A DNA stretch of 9,869 nucleotides from Nocardioidaceae bacterium (GCA_013698435.1 JACCVA010000331.1:1-9869), one strand, 5' to 3'; numbered from the stretch's first letter, positions 1-7,408 are shown. Notes: generated from the letters alone by a model not told the origin. Numbers and translations: made by a program.

Positions 1-75
1 AAGCGCCGCGGCCGAGGGCGCGCGAGTGTGCCCACGTGGGACGAGATCATGTTCGGCAAGAGCAAGGACGAGTAG
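1..75 (+). CDS. sepH: C-terminal end of SepH-like septation protein (5' partial)
   Basis: Only the last 24 codons and a TAG stop are present, in frame 1 from the first base. The tail is basic, then reads RASVPTWDEIMFG, then a short charged end. From memory this is the conserved C-terminal motif of SepH (DUF3071 family), an actinobacterial cell-division protein that binds FtsZ and promotes its assembly. The N-terminal DUF3071/helix-turn-helix part lies outside the window, so the call rests on this short motif alone. The stop codon shares one base with the GTG start of the following SDR gene, so the two are almost certainly co-transcribed. A purine-rich AAGGA inside these last codons probably serves as the ribosome binding site of the next gene. 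Confidence 0.72.
   Translation, partial: KRRGRGRASVPTWDEIMFGKSKDE
64..68 (+). promoter_or_regulatory. Ribosome binding site for the SDR fusion gene
   Basis: AAGGA lies inside the last codons of the upstream gene and ends 6 bases before the GTG at 75. This spacing is what selects GTG 75 over the in-frame ATG at 36. Confidence 0.6.
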
Positions 76-2072
76 TGGGCTACTTCGTCACCGGCGGCAC
101 CGGCTTCATCGGCCGGCATGTGGTCGAGGAGCTCCTCGCGCGCCGTCGCGGGCCCATCCACGTGCTGGTTCGGGAGACGTCGCTCGACCGCTTCGGGTTC
201 CTGCACCGGACGCGCTGGAAGTCGTCGCGGCGGATCATGCCGGTCACCGGCGACCTGACCGAGCCGCTGCTGGGGGTCCCGACGTCGTGGATGACAAAGC
301 ACGGTGACGACGTCGGCCACTTCTTCCACCTCGCCGCCACCTACGACATGACCACCTCGTCGGACCGCAACGAGCAGCTCAACATCGGTGGCACCCGGGA
401 GGCGCTGCGGCTGGCGGCAGCAGTCACGTCATCGGCGTTCCACCACGTCTCGTCGGTCGCGGTCGCCGGGGACTACCGGGGTGTGTTCGACGAGACCATG
501 TTCGACCAGGGACAGGAGCTGCCGTCGGCGTACCACGTCTCGAAGTTCGAGGCGGAGCGGATCGTCCGGGCCGAGGCCACGGTGCCGTGGCGCGTGTACC
601 GACCTGCCATCGTGGTCGGCCACTCCGAGTCCGGGACGATGGACAAGGTCGATGGACCGTACTACTTCTTCCCGCTGCTCAAGCGGCTGCGAGACTCACT
701 GCCGCAGTGGGCGCCACTCGTGGGCATCGACCTGGGCGACACCAACGTCGTCCCGGTGGACTACGTCGCCAAGGCGATGGTCTACCTCGCCCACCAGCGG
801 GGGCTGGACGGGCGGACGTTCCACCTCGTCCACCGCGACCCGCAGCCGACCATTGAGGTGGTCAACACCTTGGCGACCGCCGCGAAGGCGCCACGGCTCG
901 CGGTTCCGGTGCGGCGTCGCTTCGTGCAGTCACTGCCACCGTCGATCACGCCGATCAACCTGCTGACCTCTCTTCTCCGGACTCCGGCGTTGCAGTCGGC
1001 CCTGGACCAGACGCTCGGGCGCCTCGGCGTACCTCCTGAGGTGCTAGGGCACCTGTCTTTCCCGGCGACCTTCGCGTCACGGCACACCGAGCTCGCCCTG
1101 GCCGACTCCGGCCTCACCTGCCCCGACCTCGACACCTACGCGGCCGCCCTGTGGGACTACTGGGAGCAGCACCTCGACCCGACGACCGCCAACGACGCGG
1201 GGCTTCGGGAGGCCCTGGGCGGCGCCAACGTGGTCATCACCGGCGCCAGCTCCGGCATCGGCAAGGCAACCGCGCTCAAGGTCGCACAGGCCGGTGGTGT
1301 CCCGTTGCTCGTGGCGCGCGGCCGGGAGGGCCTGCTGGAGACCCAGGCCGAGATCGAGGCCCTCGGCGGGGTCGCGCACGTCTACCCGTGCGACCTGGCT
1401 GACCTCGAGGCGATCGACCGGTTGACGAAGCGGATCTCGGCCGAGCACGACCCGGTCGACTACATCGTCAACAACGCGGGTCGCTCGATCCGGCGGTCAC
1501 TGCATCTGTCGGCGGACCGGTTCCACGACTTCGAGCGCACCATGCAGGTCAACTACTTCGGCGCCATCCGGCTGCTCATGGGTCTGCTCCCAGCGATGCA
1601 GCGGTCGGGGTTCGGGCACGTCGTCAACATCAGCTCGATCGGGGTGCAGACCAACCCCCCACGCTTCTCGGCGTACGTCGCCAGCAAGGCCGCGCTCGAC
1701 GCCTGGAGCCGGGTGGTGAGCTCGGAGCTGATCGGTGACGGTGTCACGTTCACCACGATCCACATGCCGCTCGTGAATACGCCGATGATCGCCCCTACCA
1801 AGATCTATGACGCGTTCCCCACGATCACGCCGGCCATGGCGGCCGACCTCGTGATGACAGCGCTGAAGAACCACCCGCACGAGATCAACACCGCGCTCGG
1901 CACCGCGGGCGAGGTGGCGCACGCGCTGCTGCCGAAGACGGCGTTTCGGATCCTGCACCGCGCCTACCGGGTGTTCCCCGACTCCCAGGCGGCCCCCGGT
2001 GACGGGACCAAGGCGAAGGTGACCAGCGAGCAGCTGCTGCTCGCCCGGATCCTCAAGGGCGTGCACTGGTAG
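75..2072 (+). CDS. Two-domain SDR oxidoreductase, fatty acyl-CoA reductase-like fusion
   Basis: 665 residues from the GTG at 75, chosen because the Rossmann strand begins at once (MGYFVTGGTGFIG), an AAGGA precedes it, and the upstream ATG at 36 would overlap sepH more. Domain 1 (about 1-360) is an extended SDR of the NAD_binding_4/'male sterility' type: glycine motif G7-G13, Ser126/127, and catalytic YHVSK with Tyr153 and Lys157. Domain 2 (about 380-645) is a classical SDR: TGASSGIG at 389-396, NNAG at 466-469, Ser521, Tyr534 and Lys538. Both active sites look intact. Length and domain order match the family of mycobacterial AcrA1 (Rv3391) and the Marinobacter ~660-residue fatty acyl reductases, which reduce acyl-CoA through aldehyde to alcohol with NADPH. 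The substrate is inferred, and which domain does which step cannot be read here. No signal peptide or clear membrane segment is seen, so it is probably cytosolic. It overlaps the SepH-like gene by one base and converges on the thymidine kinase gene. Confidence 0.88.
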   Translation: MGYFVTGGTGFIGRHVVEELLARRRGPIHVLVRETSLDRFGFLHRTRWKSSRRIMPVTGDLTEPLLGVPTSWMTKHGDDVGHFFHLAATYDMTTSSDRNEQLNIGGTREALRLAAAVTSSAFHHVSSVAVAGDYRGVFDETMFDQGQELPSAYHVSKFEAERIVRAEATVPWRVYRPAIVVGHSESGTMDKVDGPYYFFPLLKRLRDSLPQWAPLVGIDLGDTNVVPVDYVAKAMVYLAHQRGLDGRTFHLVHRDPQPTIEVVNTLATAAKAPRLAVPVRRRFVQSLPPSITPINLLTSLLRTPALQSALDQTLGRLGVPPEVLGHLSFPATFASRHTELALADSGLTCPDLDTYAAALWDYWEQHLDPTTANDAGLREALGGANVVITGASSGIGKATALKVAQAGGVPLLVARGREGLLETQAEIEALGGVAHVYPCDLADLEAIDRLTKRISAEHDPVDYIVNNAGRSIRRSLHLSADRFHDFERTMQVNYFGAIRLLMGLLPAMQRSGFGHVVNISSIGVQTNPPRFSAYVASKAALDAWSRVVSSELIGDGVTFTTIHMPLVNTPMIAPTKIYDAFPTITPAMAADLVMTALKNHPHEINTALGTAGEVAHALLPKTAFRILHRAYRVFPDSQAAPGDGTKAKVTSEQLLLARILKGVHW

Positions 2073-2084
2073 CGACCGGTCGCT
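2071..2084. repeat. 14-bp perfect palindrome at the SDR stop codon
   Basis: AGCGACCGGTCGCT is its own reverse complement and overlaps the TAG stop. As RNA it would give only a 5-bp stem with a CCGG loop, so by itself it is a weak terminator. It could also be a protein-binding site. Confidence 0.45.
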
Positions 2085-2100
2085 CCCCCGGGCCGCGAAC

Positions 2101-2158
2101 TGCGGGAAACTGCATCCGCCCATCGGCGTGTCGCCATGCATCTTCCCGCAATCGCGGG
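2101..2158. terminator. Probable bidirectional terminator between convergent genes
   Basis: TGCGGGAA (2101-2108) pairs with TTCCCGCA (2143-2150). Inside it, after a 2x2 mismatch, TGCAT (2111-2115) pairs with ATGCA (2136-2140). The loop holds a small GGCG-TGT-CGCC hairpin (2125-2135). A competing hairpin, CCCGC-AATC-GCGGG (2145-2158), uses the same 3' arm. The structure lies between the stops of the convergent SDR and thymidine kinase genes and works symmetrically on both strands. There is no T-run on either side, which is common for actinobacterial terminators but leaves the function inferred. Confidence 0.55.
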
Positions 2159-2177
2159 TCCACAAGACGGGATGTAC

Positions 2178-2843
2178 TCAGCCGAAAGGAAGCACGTCTG
2201 GCGACAGCGACGCAGCCTGCGCTCGGGCCACCGTCATCCGCCGCCGATGGTGCTGGCGGCACAGGACCTCATAACCGACCTCTGGTGCCGGCTGGTCGAT
2301 CATGTCGACGTCCCCGACGACGATCACCTCGCCCTCGATCACCATCTCTCCGTTCTCGGTGCGGGCGTTGTGCGTGGCCCGCTGCCCACACCAGCACAGC
2401 GCCTCGACCTGCAGCGAGTGCACCCGGTCCGCCAGCTCGACCATCCGGGCCGAACCGGGGAAGAGCCGGGTCCGGAAGTCCGTCATGATCCCGAACGCGA
2501 ACACGTCGATCTGCAGGTCGTCGACGAGCCTGGCCAGCTGGTCGACCTGGTCAGTCGTGTAGAACTGCGCCTCGTCGCAGATGAGATAGTCGATGCGGCC
2601 ACCACTCGTCAGCGAGTCCACGACGTAGTGCCAGAAGTTGAAGGTGTCGTCGACCTCGATGGCATCGACGCTCAGACCGAGCCGGCTCGACAGCGTTGCC
2701 GTCCCGGCACGGTCCTGACTCGTGAAGATCCTGCCGATGCGCCCCCGCGCGGCGTGGTTGTGGTTCGTCTGGAGGGCGAGCGTCGACTTGCCTGAGACCA
2801 TCGTCCCGGTGAACAGCTGGAGTTCGGCCACGGAGGGGATCAT
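2178..2843 (-). CDS. tdk: Thymidine kinase, type II
   Basis: 221 residues; ATP-dependent phosphorylation of thymidine (and deoxyuridine) to dTMP, cytosolic nucleoside salvage. Walker A is GTMVSGKST at residues 13-21. The Walker B/catalytic segment is ICDEAQFY, with Asp90 and Glu91 the expected catalytic base. The family segment TDFRTRLFPGS follows at 121-131. Candidate structural zinc ligands are Cys150, Cys152, Cys195 and His198 (CWCG and CRQH). Length is normal for bacterial type II enzymes. The ATG at 2843 has no good Shine-Dalgarno sequence. A GTG four codons in (2831) would give an N-terminus (VAELQLFTGT) closer to typical family members, so the start is uncertain. It is the last gene of the minus-strand run, 45 bp after the phosphodiesterase gene, with a hairpin ending 5 bases before the ATG. 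Confidence 0.95.
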   Translation of the reverse strand: MIPSVAELQLFTGTMVSGKSTLALQTNHNHAARGRIGRIFTSQDRAGTATLSSRLGLSVDAIEVDDTFNFWHYVVDSLTSGGRIDYLICDEAQFYTTDQVDQLARLVDDLQIDVFAFGIMTDFRTRLFPGSARMVELADRVHSLQVEALCWCGQRATHNARTENGEMVIEGEVIVVGDVDMIDQPAPEVGYEVLCRQHHRRRMTVARAQAASLSPDVLPFG

Positions 2844-2848
2844 CCCAC

Positions 2849-2866
2849 GCTGCGGCCGCCCGCAGC
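2849..2866. repeat. Perfect GC hairpin just upstream of the thymidine kinase start
   Basis: GCTGCGG and CCGCAGC form a 7-bp stem closed by a 4-base loop. On the minus-strand transcript it lies 23 bases after the phosphodiesterase stop and 5 bases before the thymidine kinase ATG. It could attenuate read-through or hinder ribosome loading on the kinase gene. No T-run follows it. Confidence 0.5.
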
Positions 2867-2888
2867 CTCAGCGCCCGACAGCGGCCGA

Positions 2889-4019
2889 TCAGCCGGGCGC
2901 GACGAGGAGGGGCACCAGCATCTCGTCGTCGGTGAGCGACCCGTGCAGGCCGATCAGCTTCGCCTCGTGCGGGAACCGCTCGGTGGACACCACGGCGATG
3001 TCAGCGGCGCAGGCGACCATCGCGTCGCCGAACCGTGGGCGTACCTCAGCGTCCACCGAGCCGAACCAGCCCTCGGCGAACGCTTCGTCGCGAGTGACCA
3101 CCCAGGCGGAGTCGCCGAGGCGCTCGCGCCACCGCTGCACCACGTCGTCGACGGCGCCACCGTCGCAGTACAGGTGGCGGAACCTGGCCTCGCCGCCGAA
3201 CAGGCTGACACCGTCGAGCAGCTCCGGCTCCTCATCGACGTCGATGCGGTCCTCGATCTCGACGTCGACCATCCCGTGGTCAGCGGTCACGACCAGCACC
3301 GTCTCGGCGGGCAGCGCCTCACGCAGCCGCAGCGCGAACAGGTCGATCATGGCCAGTTGGTGGCGCCAGGCCCACGACGTGCATCCCCGGCGGTGGCCGG
3401 TGGCATCCAGCTCACCCTCGTAGACGTACGTCAAGGAGTTCGGCGCCGACGACGCCAGGACCGCTCCGGAGATGCGCTCGCCGATCGTGTCGGCGCCGAC
3501 GAAGGTGGCGCCCCGCTGGCTCGCCACGCTCAGCCCGGAGCCCTCGAATGCCCGCTTGCTCACGGTCGTGGTGGTGACACCGGCCACGGTCGCCCGTCCG
3601 AATACGGTGTCGTGCACCTGCCACTCCCGCGGGTCGACGTCCGCGTCCCAGCGCAGGGCGTCGAGCAGCCGGTCGGTGCCCGGGATGCGCGAGGTGAAGC
3701 CGACGATCCCGTGGGCGCCCGGCGCGAGACCGGTGCCGAGGCTGGTCAGGCTCGTCGCGGTCGTGGACGGGACCCCGCTGGTGAGCGGCGACGCATTCGC
3801 TACCAACGTGTTGAGGTACGGCGCCTCATCGGGGTGGTCGAGCAGCAGGTTCCAGCCCAGTCCGTCGATCAGGAGCACGACGTACGACGACGCGGTCGGC
3901 AGGTCGAGCGCGTTCTGCCATCCTGGCGTACCCAGTGCTGCCACCGCTGACGGGAGCACATCCGTAAGCGAGCGCGAGAAATAGCGGGGCAGCACTGCCC
4001 GCGGCGACGATTCGGTCAA
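2889..4019 (-). CDS. Alkaline phosphatase superfamily / NPP-type phosphodiesterase
   Basis: 376 residues from TTG 4019. The family (type I phosphodiesterase/nucleotide pyrophosphatase, COG1524-like) hydrolyses phosphate di- or monoesters with two metal ions. Visible in order: LLIDGLGW with metal ligand Asp52; PSTTATSLTSLGTG with the nucleophile Thr at about 87-88; the GAHGIVGF segment at 101-108; a DxxxH pair Asp205/His209; TADHGMVD with Asp247/His248; and GLHGSLTDDEMLVPLL with His359. All expected metal ligands are present, so it should be active; the substrate is unknown. No signal peptide is seen, so probably cytosolic. The TTG overlaps the DUF5998 stop as TTGA, which argues for translational coupling. 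GTG at 3995 (368 residues) is an alternative. The ATG at 4175 would overlap the upstream gene by about 160 bases and is unlikely. Neither likely start has a convincing ribosome binding site. Confidence 0.88.
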   Translation of the reverse strand: MTESSPRAVLPRYFSRSLTDVLPSAVAALGTPGWQNALDLPTASSYVVLLIDGLGWNLLLDHPDEAPYLNTLVANASPLTSGVPSTTATSLTSLGTGLAPGAHGIVGFTSRIPGTDRLLDALRWDADVDPREWQVHDTVFGRATVAGVTTTTVSKRAFEGSGLSVASQRGATFVGADTIGERISGAVLASSAPNSLTYVYEGELDATGHRRGCTSWAWRHQLAMIDLFALRLREALPAETVLVVTADHGMVDVEIEDRIDVDEEPELLDGVSLFGGEARFRHLYCDGGAVDDVVQRWRERLGDSAWVVTRDEAFAEGWFGSVDAEVRPRFGDAMVACAADIAVVSTERFPHEAKLIGLHGSLTDDEMLVPLLVAPG

Positions 4020-4621
4020 CGGCCGACGGTGGCTTCGCTGAGCGCGCGTGAGAAGTCGAGCAGCGACGCGACGGCGTCGACACCGTCGGCGCTTGCGCTG
4101 ATCCGCACGGCGAAGTCCTCTGCGGTGAGGACACCGCTGTAACCGTGGTCGGCGGTGCACTCGGGGTCGCTGCATGCCGCCGGTTCGAGGTCGACCCGCT
4201 GGACGGCACCCCAGCCGACGGTCAGCACAGCCTCGGCGACGGCCGGTTCCCCGCGTTCGGCCGACTCGGCCGGGTTGGCGACCATCCGTGTCACGGCCAC
4301 GCTGCCGATCCGGCTCAGCGGCACCGCCTCGGTCGAGGTCGAGGCGTACGGCGCCGGCAGGAGGTCGTCGGGCGGGTGCTCGTCGGTGTGCGTGAGCAGC
4401 ACCCGGGTCGGCGTCAGCACGAGCACGGTCACGTGTCGGCGTACCTCGTCGCGGTCGAAGGTTGGCTCGTGGTGGATGACGTAGCTCAGCACAGGCTCAC
4501 CTGCGAGCGCCGACTCGACGGCGTCGGTCACCACAGCCGGGTAGTAGCCCACCCGGTCGATGGCGGCGAGCAGTCCGCCCGCGCCGTCCTCGGCCCGGTG
4601 CTGAACGGTGGAGTCACGCAT
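4016..4621 (-). CDS. DUF5998 family protein, function unknown
   Basis: 201 residues. Recognised from memory as the actinobacterial DUF5998 family by the N-terminal IDRVGYYPAVV segment, the stretch FDRDEVRRHVTVLVLTPTR (55-73), YASTSTEAVPLSRI (92-105), the segment VGWGAVQRVDLEPAAC (135-150) and the C-terminal SRALSEAT (191-198). No catalytic signature of a known enzyme is visible. A Cys150-x4-Cys155-x3-His159 cluster (ACSDPECTADHGY) could bind a metal or be redox-active; this is inference. No signal peptide or membrane segment. The ATG at 4621 is supported by GAGGA 7 bases upstream. It sits 27 bp after the acetyltransferase gene and its stop overlaps the phosphodiesterase start, so the two downstream proteins are probably made at matched levels. 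Some older annotations call such proteins phosphodiesterases, probably by transfer from the neighbour. Confidence 0.88.
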   Translation of the reverse strand: MRDSTVQHRAEDGAGGLLAAIDRVGYYPAVVTDAVESALAGEPVLSYVIHHEPTFDRDEVRRHVTVLVLTPTRVLLTHTDEHPPDDLLPAPYASTSTEAVPLSRIGSVAVTRMVANPAESAERGEPAVAEAVLTVGWGAVQRVDLEPAACSDPECTADHGYSGVLTAEDFAVRISASADGVDAVASLLDFSRALSEATVGR

Positions 4622-4628
4622 GGCGACA

Positions 4629-4633
4629 TCCTC
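4629..4633 (-). promoter_or_regulatory. Ribosome binding site of the DUF5998 gene
   Basis: GAGGA on the minus strand, 7 bases before the ATG, within the 27-bp gap after the acetyltransferase stop. It is the clearest Shine-Dalgarno sequence in the minus-strand run and fixes this start. Confidence 0.7.
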
Positions 4634-4648
4634 GCACGCCGGCCGGAG

Positions 4649-7360
4649 TCATGAGCCGCCTGCGTCGCCGCCGACCGCCTCGGCGAGGCGCCGGGCAGGT
4701 GAGTCGGTGCGGACGTCGGCGAGTGCGTGCACCCGCCCGCTCGCTCGCAGCACCCGGCAGCCCTCTGCCCCCGCCAGCACGAGACCGAGGTCGAGCCGCT
4801 CCACGTCGGGGAGGTCGTCCTTCAGCTGCGCCAACCGGGAGATGACCTCCTCGATGCACGCGACGTCGACCGCCTCGGAACCGCGGTAGCCGAAGAAGAG
4901 TGGCGCCGCACGCACATCGCGGACCAGATCTGCCGCGTCGGAGTCGGTCAGCGGCGGTATGCGGTACGACACGTCGCCGAGAAGCTCCGACGGCGGGCCG
5001 GCCATCCCGAACGACACCATCGGCCCGAACAGCGCGTCCTCGAGGCTGCCGATCGCGACCGGGATGCCGGGCGGCGCCATCGGCTGGACCACGAAGTCGG
5101 CGTGCTCCGGGTCGTCGATGACCGCGTTGAGGTTGTGCCAGGCCGTCCTCATGTCGTCGGGGTCGTCGATCGCACGCCAGACGTGCGAAAGGTCCGGACG
5201 CTGCCTCAGCCGGTCAGCAGTCGCCTTGAGCACGACGTTCCACCCGAACGACTCGGCCGCCTCGAGCGCCTGCTCCAACGAGCTGACGCGCGCCAGCGGC
5301 TCCCAAGCGATCCGGTAGCACCCGAGCAGCTGCCGCAGGTCATCGTCGGCGAGCTCGGCTCCGTCCGGGTTCTCCAGCACGAGCCGATGTACAAGGTCAT
5401 GTGCGGCCGACCGACGGATGTCCTCGAACACTGGGAGGGAGCCTTGCGGCCGGTGCGCCCACTGCGCGTACGTGACCGCGCGGGCGAGCGCGCGCACGGC
5501 TGCCTCCGGGGCGGCGTACGACGGCACCGATCCTCGCCCCGCAGTCCCAGCCAGGTCGGGGACGCGCAGCAGCTCCGGGATCCCCTGTCTGCCGAGGAAC
5601 GTCGACACGAGCGGCTTGTCGGACTGCTCGCCCACGGCGGCGAGCACGTTGGCGACCTGCTCGCTGGACGAGTCCAGCACGGGGATGAAGACGGCCACCA
5701 CCGCGTCGACGTTGGGGTTGTCGATCGCGGCGTCGAGCGCCCGCTCGAAGTCCTCGGGCCTGGCCTCGGCGCCCAGCGACACCGACAGCTCGACCACGAG
5801 GCCGGCCGCCGACGCGGAGTCCGACGCGAGCAGGCCCAGCGCGTCGGAGTTGCCCACTACCGCCACTCGAGGCCCCATCGGCAGCGGCTGGTGCGCCAAC
5901 AGCTGCGCCACGTCGAACATCTCGTCCAGCGACTCGACCTGGATGACGCCCGCCTGCCTGAACATCGCGTCGACCGCCGCCTGCGGTGCCCGGGTGGACC
6001 GGACCGCGTGCCCGACCGGCACGCCCTGGGTCGTCCGGCCCGACTTCACCGCCACCACCGGCTTCGCGCGACCGACCCGCCGGGCGATCCGCGAGAACTT
6101 TCGCGGGTTACCGATCGACTCCAGGTACAGCAAGATCACCTCGGTGGCGTCGTCCTCCTCCCAGTACTGCAGCAGGTCGTTACCGGAGACGTCGGCACGG
6201 TTGCCGGCCGAGACGAATGTCGAGAGACCGAGTCCGCGGCGGGCGACCGTCTCGAGGATCGCCACCCCGAGCGCCCCGGACTGGCTGAAGAAGCCGACCC
6301 GGCCGCGCGGTGGCATGAGCGGAGCCAGCGACGCGTTCAGGGAGACGTCGGCGGCGGTGTTGATCACGCCCAGGCAGTTCGGTCCGACGAGCCGCAGGCC
6401 GTACGCCCGTGTCAGCCGCACGAGCCGCCCCTGCCGGGCGCGCCCCTGCTCCCCCGACTCGGCGAACCCGCTAGAGATCACCACCAGCCCGTGCACCCGC
6501 TTCGTCGCGCAGTCGCGCACGACGCCCTCGACCGCCTCCGACGGCACCGCGACAAGCGCGAGGTCGACGTCGCCGGGGATTTCGAGCACGCTCTTGTACG
6601 CCGGCAGCCCGGCCACCGCGTCGGCCGCCGGGTTCACTACGTACACGCGCCCGGTGTAGTCGCCGAGTACCAGGTTGCGCACCAACGTGCTGCCGATGGT
6701 GTCCTGTCGGCGGCTGGCCCCGATGATGGCCACACTGCGGGCCTCGAAGAAGCGCGCCATCGACCGCGCCTCGGCCCGGTGCTCGCGCGCGCCCATCACC
6801 TTGAGCGAGGTGTCGGTGGACGCGATCGGGAACACCAGGTGGACCACACCTTCCTGGAAGTGCCGGTCCAGGTGGTAGCCGGCGTCGCGGAACGTGTGGA
6901 TCATCCGGATGTTGTCCGGCAGCACCTCGGCGACGAACGCGACGATGCCGCGCTCGCGACCGGCCTGCGCGAGGTGCTCGAGCAGCAGTTGTGCGACGCC
7001 GCGCCCCTGGTGGGCGTCCTCGACCAGGAACGCGACCTCGGCCTCGTCAGTCTCGAGCCTGTCGTAGCGGCCGACGGCGATCATCTGCTGGCCGACGGTC
7101 ATCACGAACGCCACCCGGTCGTGGTGGTCGACGTTGCTGAAACGTTCGACGTCGCGGTCGGCCAAGGTCGGGTAGGGGGCGAAGAAGCGCATGTACTTCG
7201 ACTCCGGCGACACCCTGCTGTAGAAGTCGACCAGCATCTCGGCGTCGTCGGGGAGGATCGGTCGCAGTCGGGCGGCGCCGCCGTCCAGCAGCAGCACGTC
7301 GGCTTCCCAGTGGGCGGGGTAGTCGGCGGGAAGGGCGACGTGGTGGTCGCGGCTGGTCAC
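4649..7360 (-). CDS. Bifunctional GNAT acetyltransferase / ADP-forming acetate-CoA ligase-like protein (Pat-type)
   Basis: 903 residues from GTG 7360. The N-terminal GNAT domain (about 20-180) has an acetyl-CoA pyrophosphate loop QGRGVA at 118-123. It is followed by a CoA-binding Rossmann domain (about 205-330, SVAIIGASRR at 209-218), a succinyl-CoA-ligase-like middle (about 345-630, FFSQSGALG at 357-365) and an ATP-grasp-like domain (about 665-900, FGPMVSFGMAG at 778-788). This is the GNAT-first order of actinobacterial Pat relatives, the reverse of Salmonella Pat. Such proteins acetylate lysines of acyl-CoA synthetases, with the ligase part thought to sense metabolites. The usual SHTG phosphohistidine segment of ADP-forming ligases reads GHAVRST around His451, so ligase activity is doubtful. 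The GTG was chosen because homologues begin near YPAHWEADV and a -10 element lies just upstream. The ATG at 7477 would overlap the divergent ligase gene. Confidence 0.9.
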   Translation of the reverse strand: MTSRDHHVALPADYPAHWEADVLLLDGGAARLRPILPDDAEMLVDFYSRVSPESKYMRFFAPYPTLADRDVERFSNVDHHDRVAFVMTVGQQMIAVGRYDRLETDEAEVAFLVEDAHQGRGVAQLLLEHLAQAGRERGIVAFVAEVLPDNIRMIHTFRDAGYHLDRHFQEGVVHLVFPIASTDTSLKVMGAREHRAEARSMARFFEARSVAIIGASRRQDTIGSTLVRNLVLGDYTGRVYVVNPAADAVAGLPAYKSVLEIPGDVDLALVAVPSEAVEGVVRDCATKRVHGLVVISSGFAESGEQGRARQGRLVRLTRAYGLRLVGPNCLGVINTAADVSLNASLAPLMPPRGRVGFFSQSGALGVAILETVARRGLGLSTFVSAGNRADVSGNDLLQYWEEDDATEVILLYLESIGNPRKFSRIARRVGRAKPVVAVKSGRTTQGVPVGHAVRSTRAPQAAVDAMFRQAGVIQVESLDEMFDVAQLLAHQPLPMGPRVAVVGNSDALGLLASDSASAAGLVVELSVSLGAEARPEDFERALDAAIDNPNVDAVVAVFIPVLDSSSEQVANVLAAVGEQSDKPLVSTFLGRQGIPELLRVPDLAGTAGRGSVPSYAAPEAAVRALARAVTYAQWAHRPQGSLPVFEDIRRSAAHDLVHRLVLENPDGAELADDDLRQLLGCYRIAWEPLARVSSLEQALEAAESFGWNVVLKATADRLRQRPDLSHVWRAIDDPDDMRTAWHNLNAVIDDPEHADFVVQPMAPPGIPVAIGSLEDALFGPMVSFGMAGPPSELLGDVSYRIPPLTDSDAADLVRDVRAAPLFFGYRGSEAVDVACIEEVISRLAQLKDDLPDVERLDLGLVLAGAEGCRVLRASGRVHALADVRTDSPARRLAEAVGGDAGGS

Positions 7361-7367
7361 GCGGGTG

Positions 7368-7396
7368 AATCTATCCCGTCTTGCCCCGCCTGCCGA
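7368..7396 (-). promoter_or_regulatory. Promoter of the acetyltransferase gene, probably leaderless
   Basis: On the minus strand TAGATT (7373-7368) fits the actinobacterial -10 pattern TANNNT and lies 7 bases before the GTG at 7360. A 17-bp spacer separates it from TCGGCA (7396-7391), which matches TTGACA at 4 of 6 positions. Transcription would then start at or next to the start codon, giving a leaderless mRNA, consistent with the lack of any Shine-Dalgarno sequence. This promoter would drive the whole four-gene minus-strand run. Confidence 0.55.
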
Positions 7397-7408
7397 GACT
7401 GGCAAGAC
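7378..7408. promoter_or_regulatory. Candidate operator: 8-bp dyad in the divergent control region
   Basis: GTCTTGCC (7378-7385) and GGCAAGAC (7401-7408) are perfect inverted repeats separated by 15 bases. The left arm falls in the spacer of the predicted acetyltransferase promoter and the right arm just upstream of its -35, a position suited to a dimeric regulator. The right arm is partly repeated directly as GACTGGCAA (7397-7405) and GACTGACGCAA (7406-7416). The regulator is unknown; none is encoded in the window. Confidence 0.45.

Noticed and set aside
36..74. ATG at 36 as the SDR start
   Set aside because: It would add 13 residues before the first Rossmann strand and overlap the SepH-like gene by 40 bases. 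GTG 75 has an AAGGA at good spacing and a one-base stop overlap.
2943..3950. A 335-codon plus-strand open frame opposite the phosphodiesterase
   Set aside because: Composition of an antisense shadow, no ribosome binding site, no domain.
4020..4175. ATG at 4175 as the phosphodiesterase start
   Set aside because: The extra 52 residues are Arg-rich shadow sequence overlapping the DUF5998 gene by about 160 bases; homologous sequence begins after the TTG.
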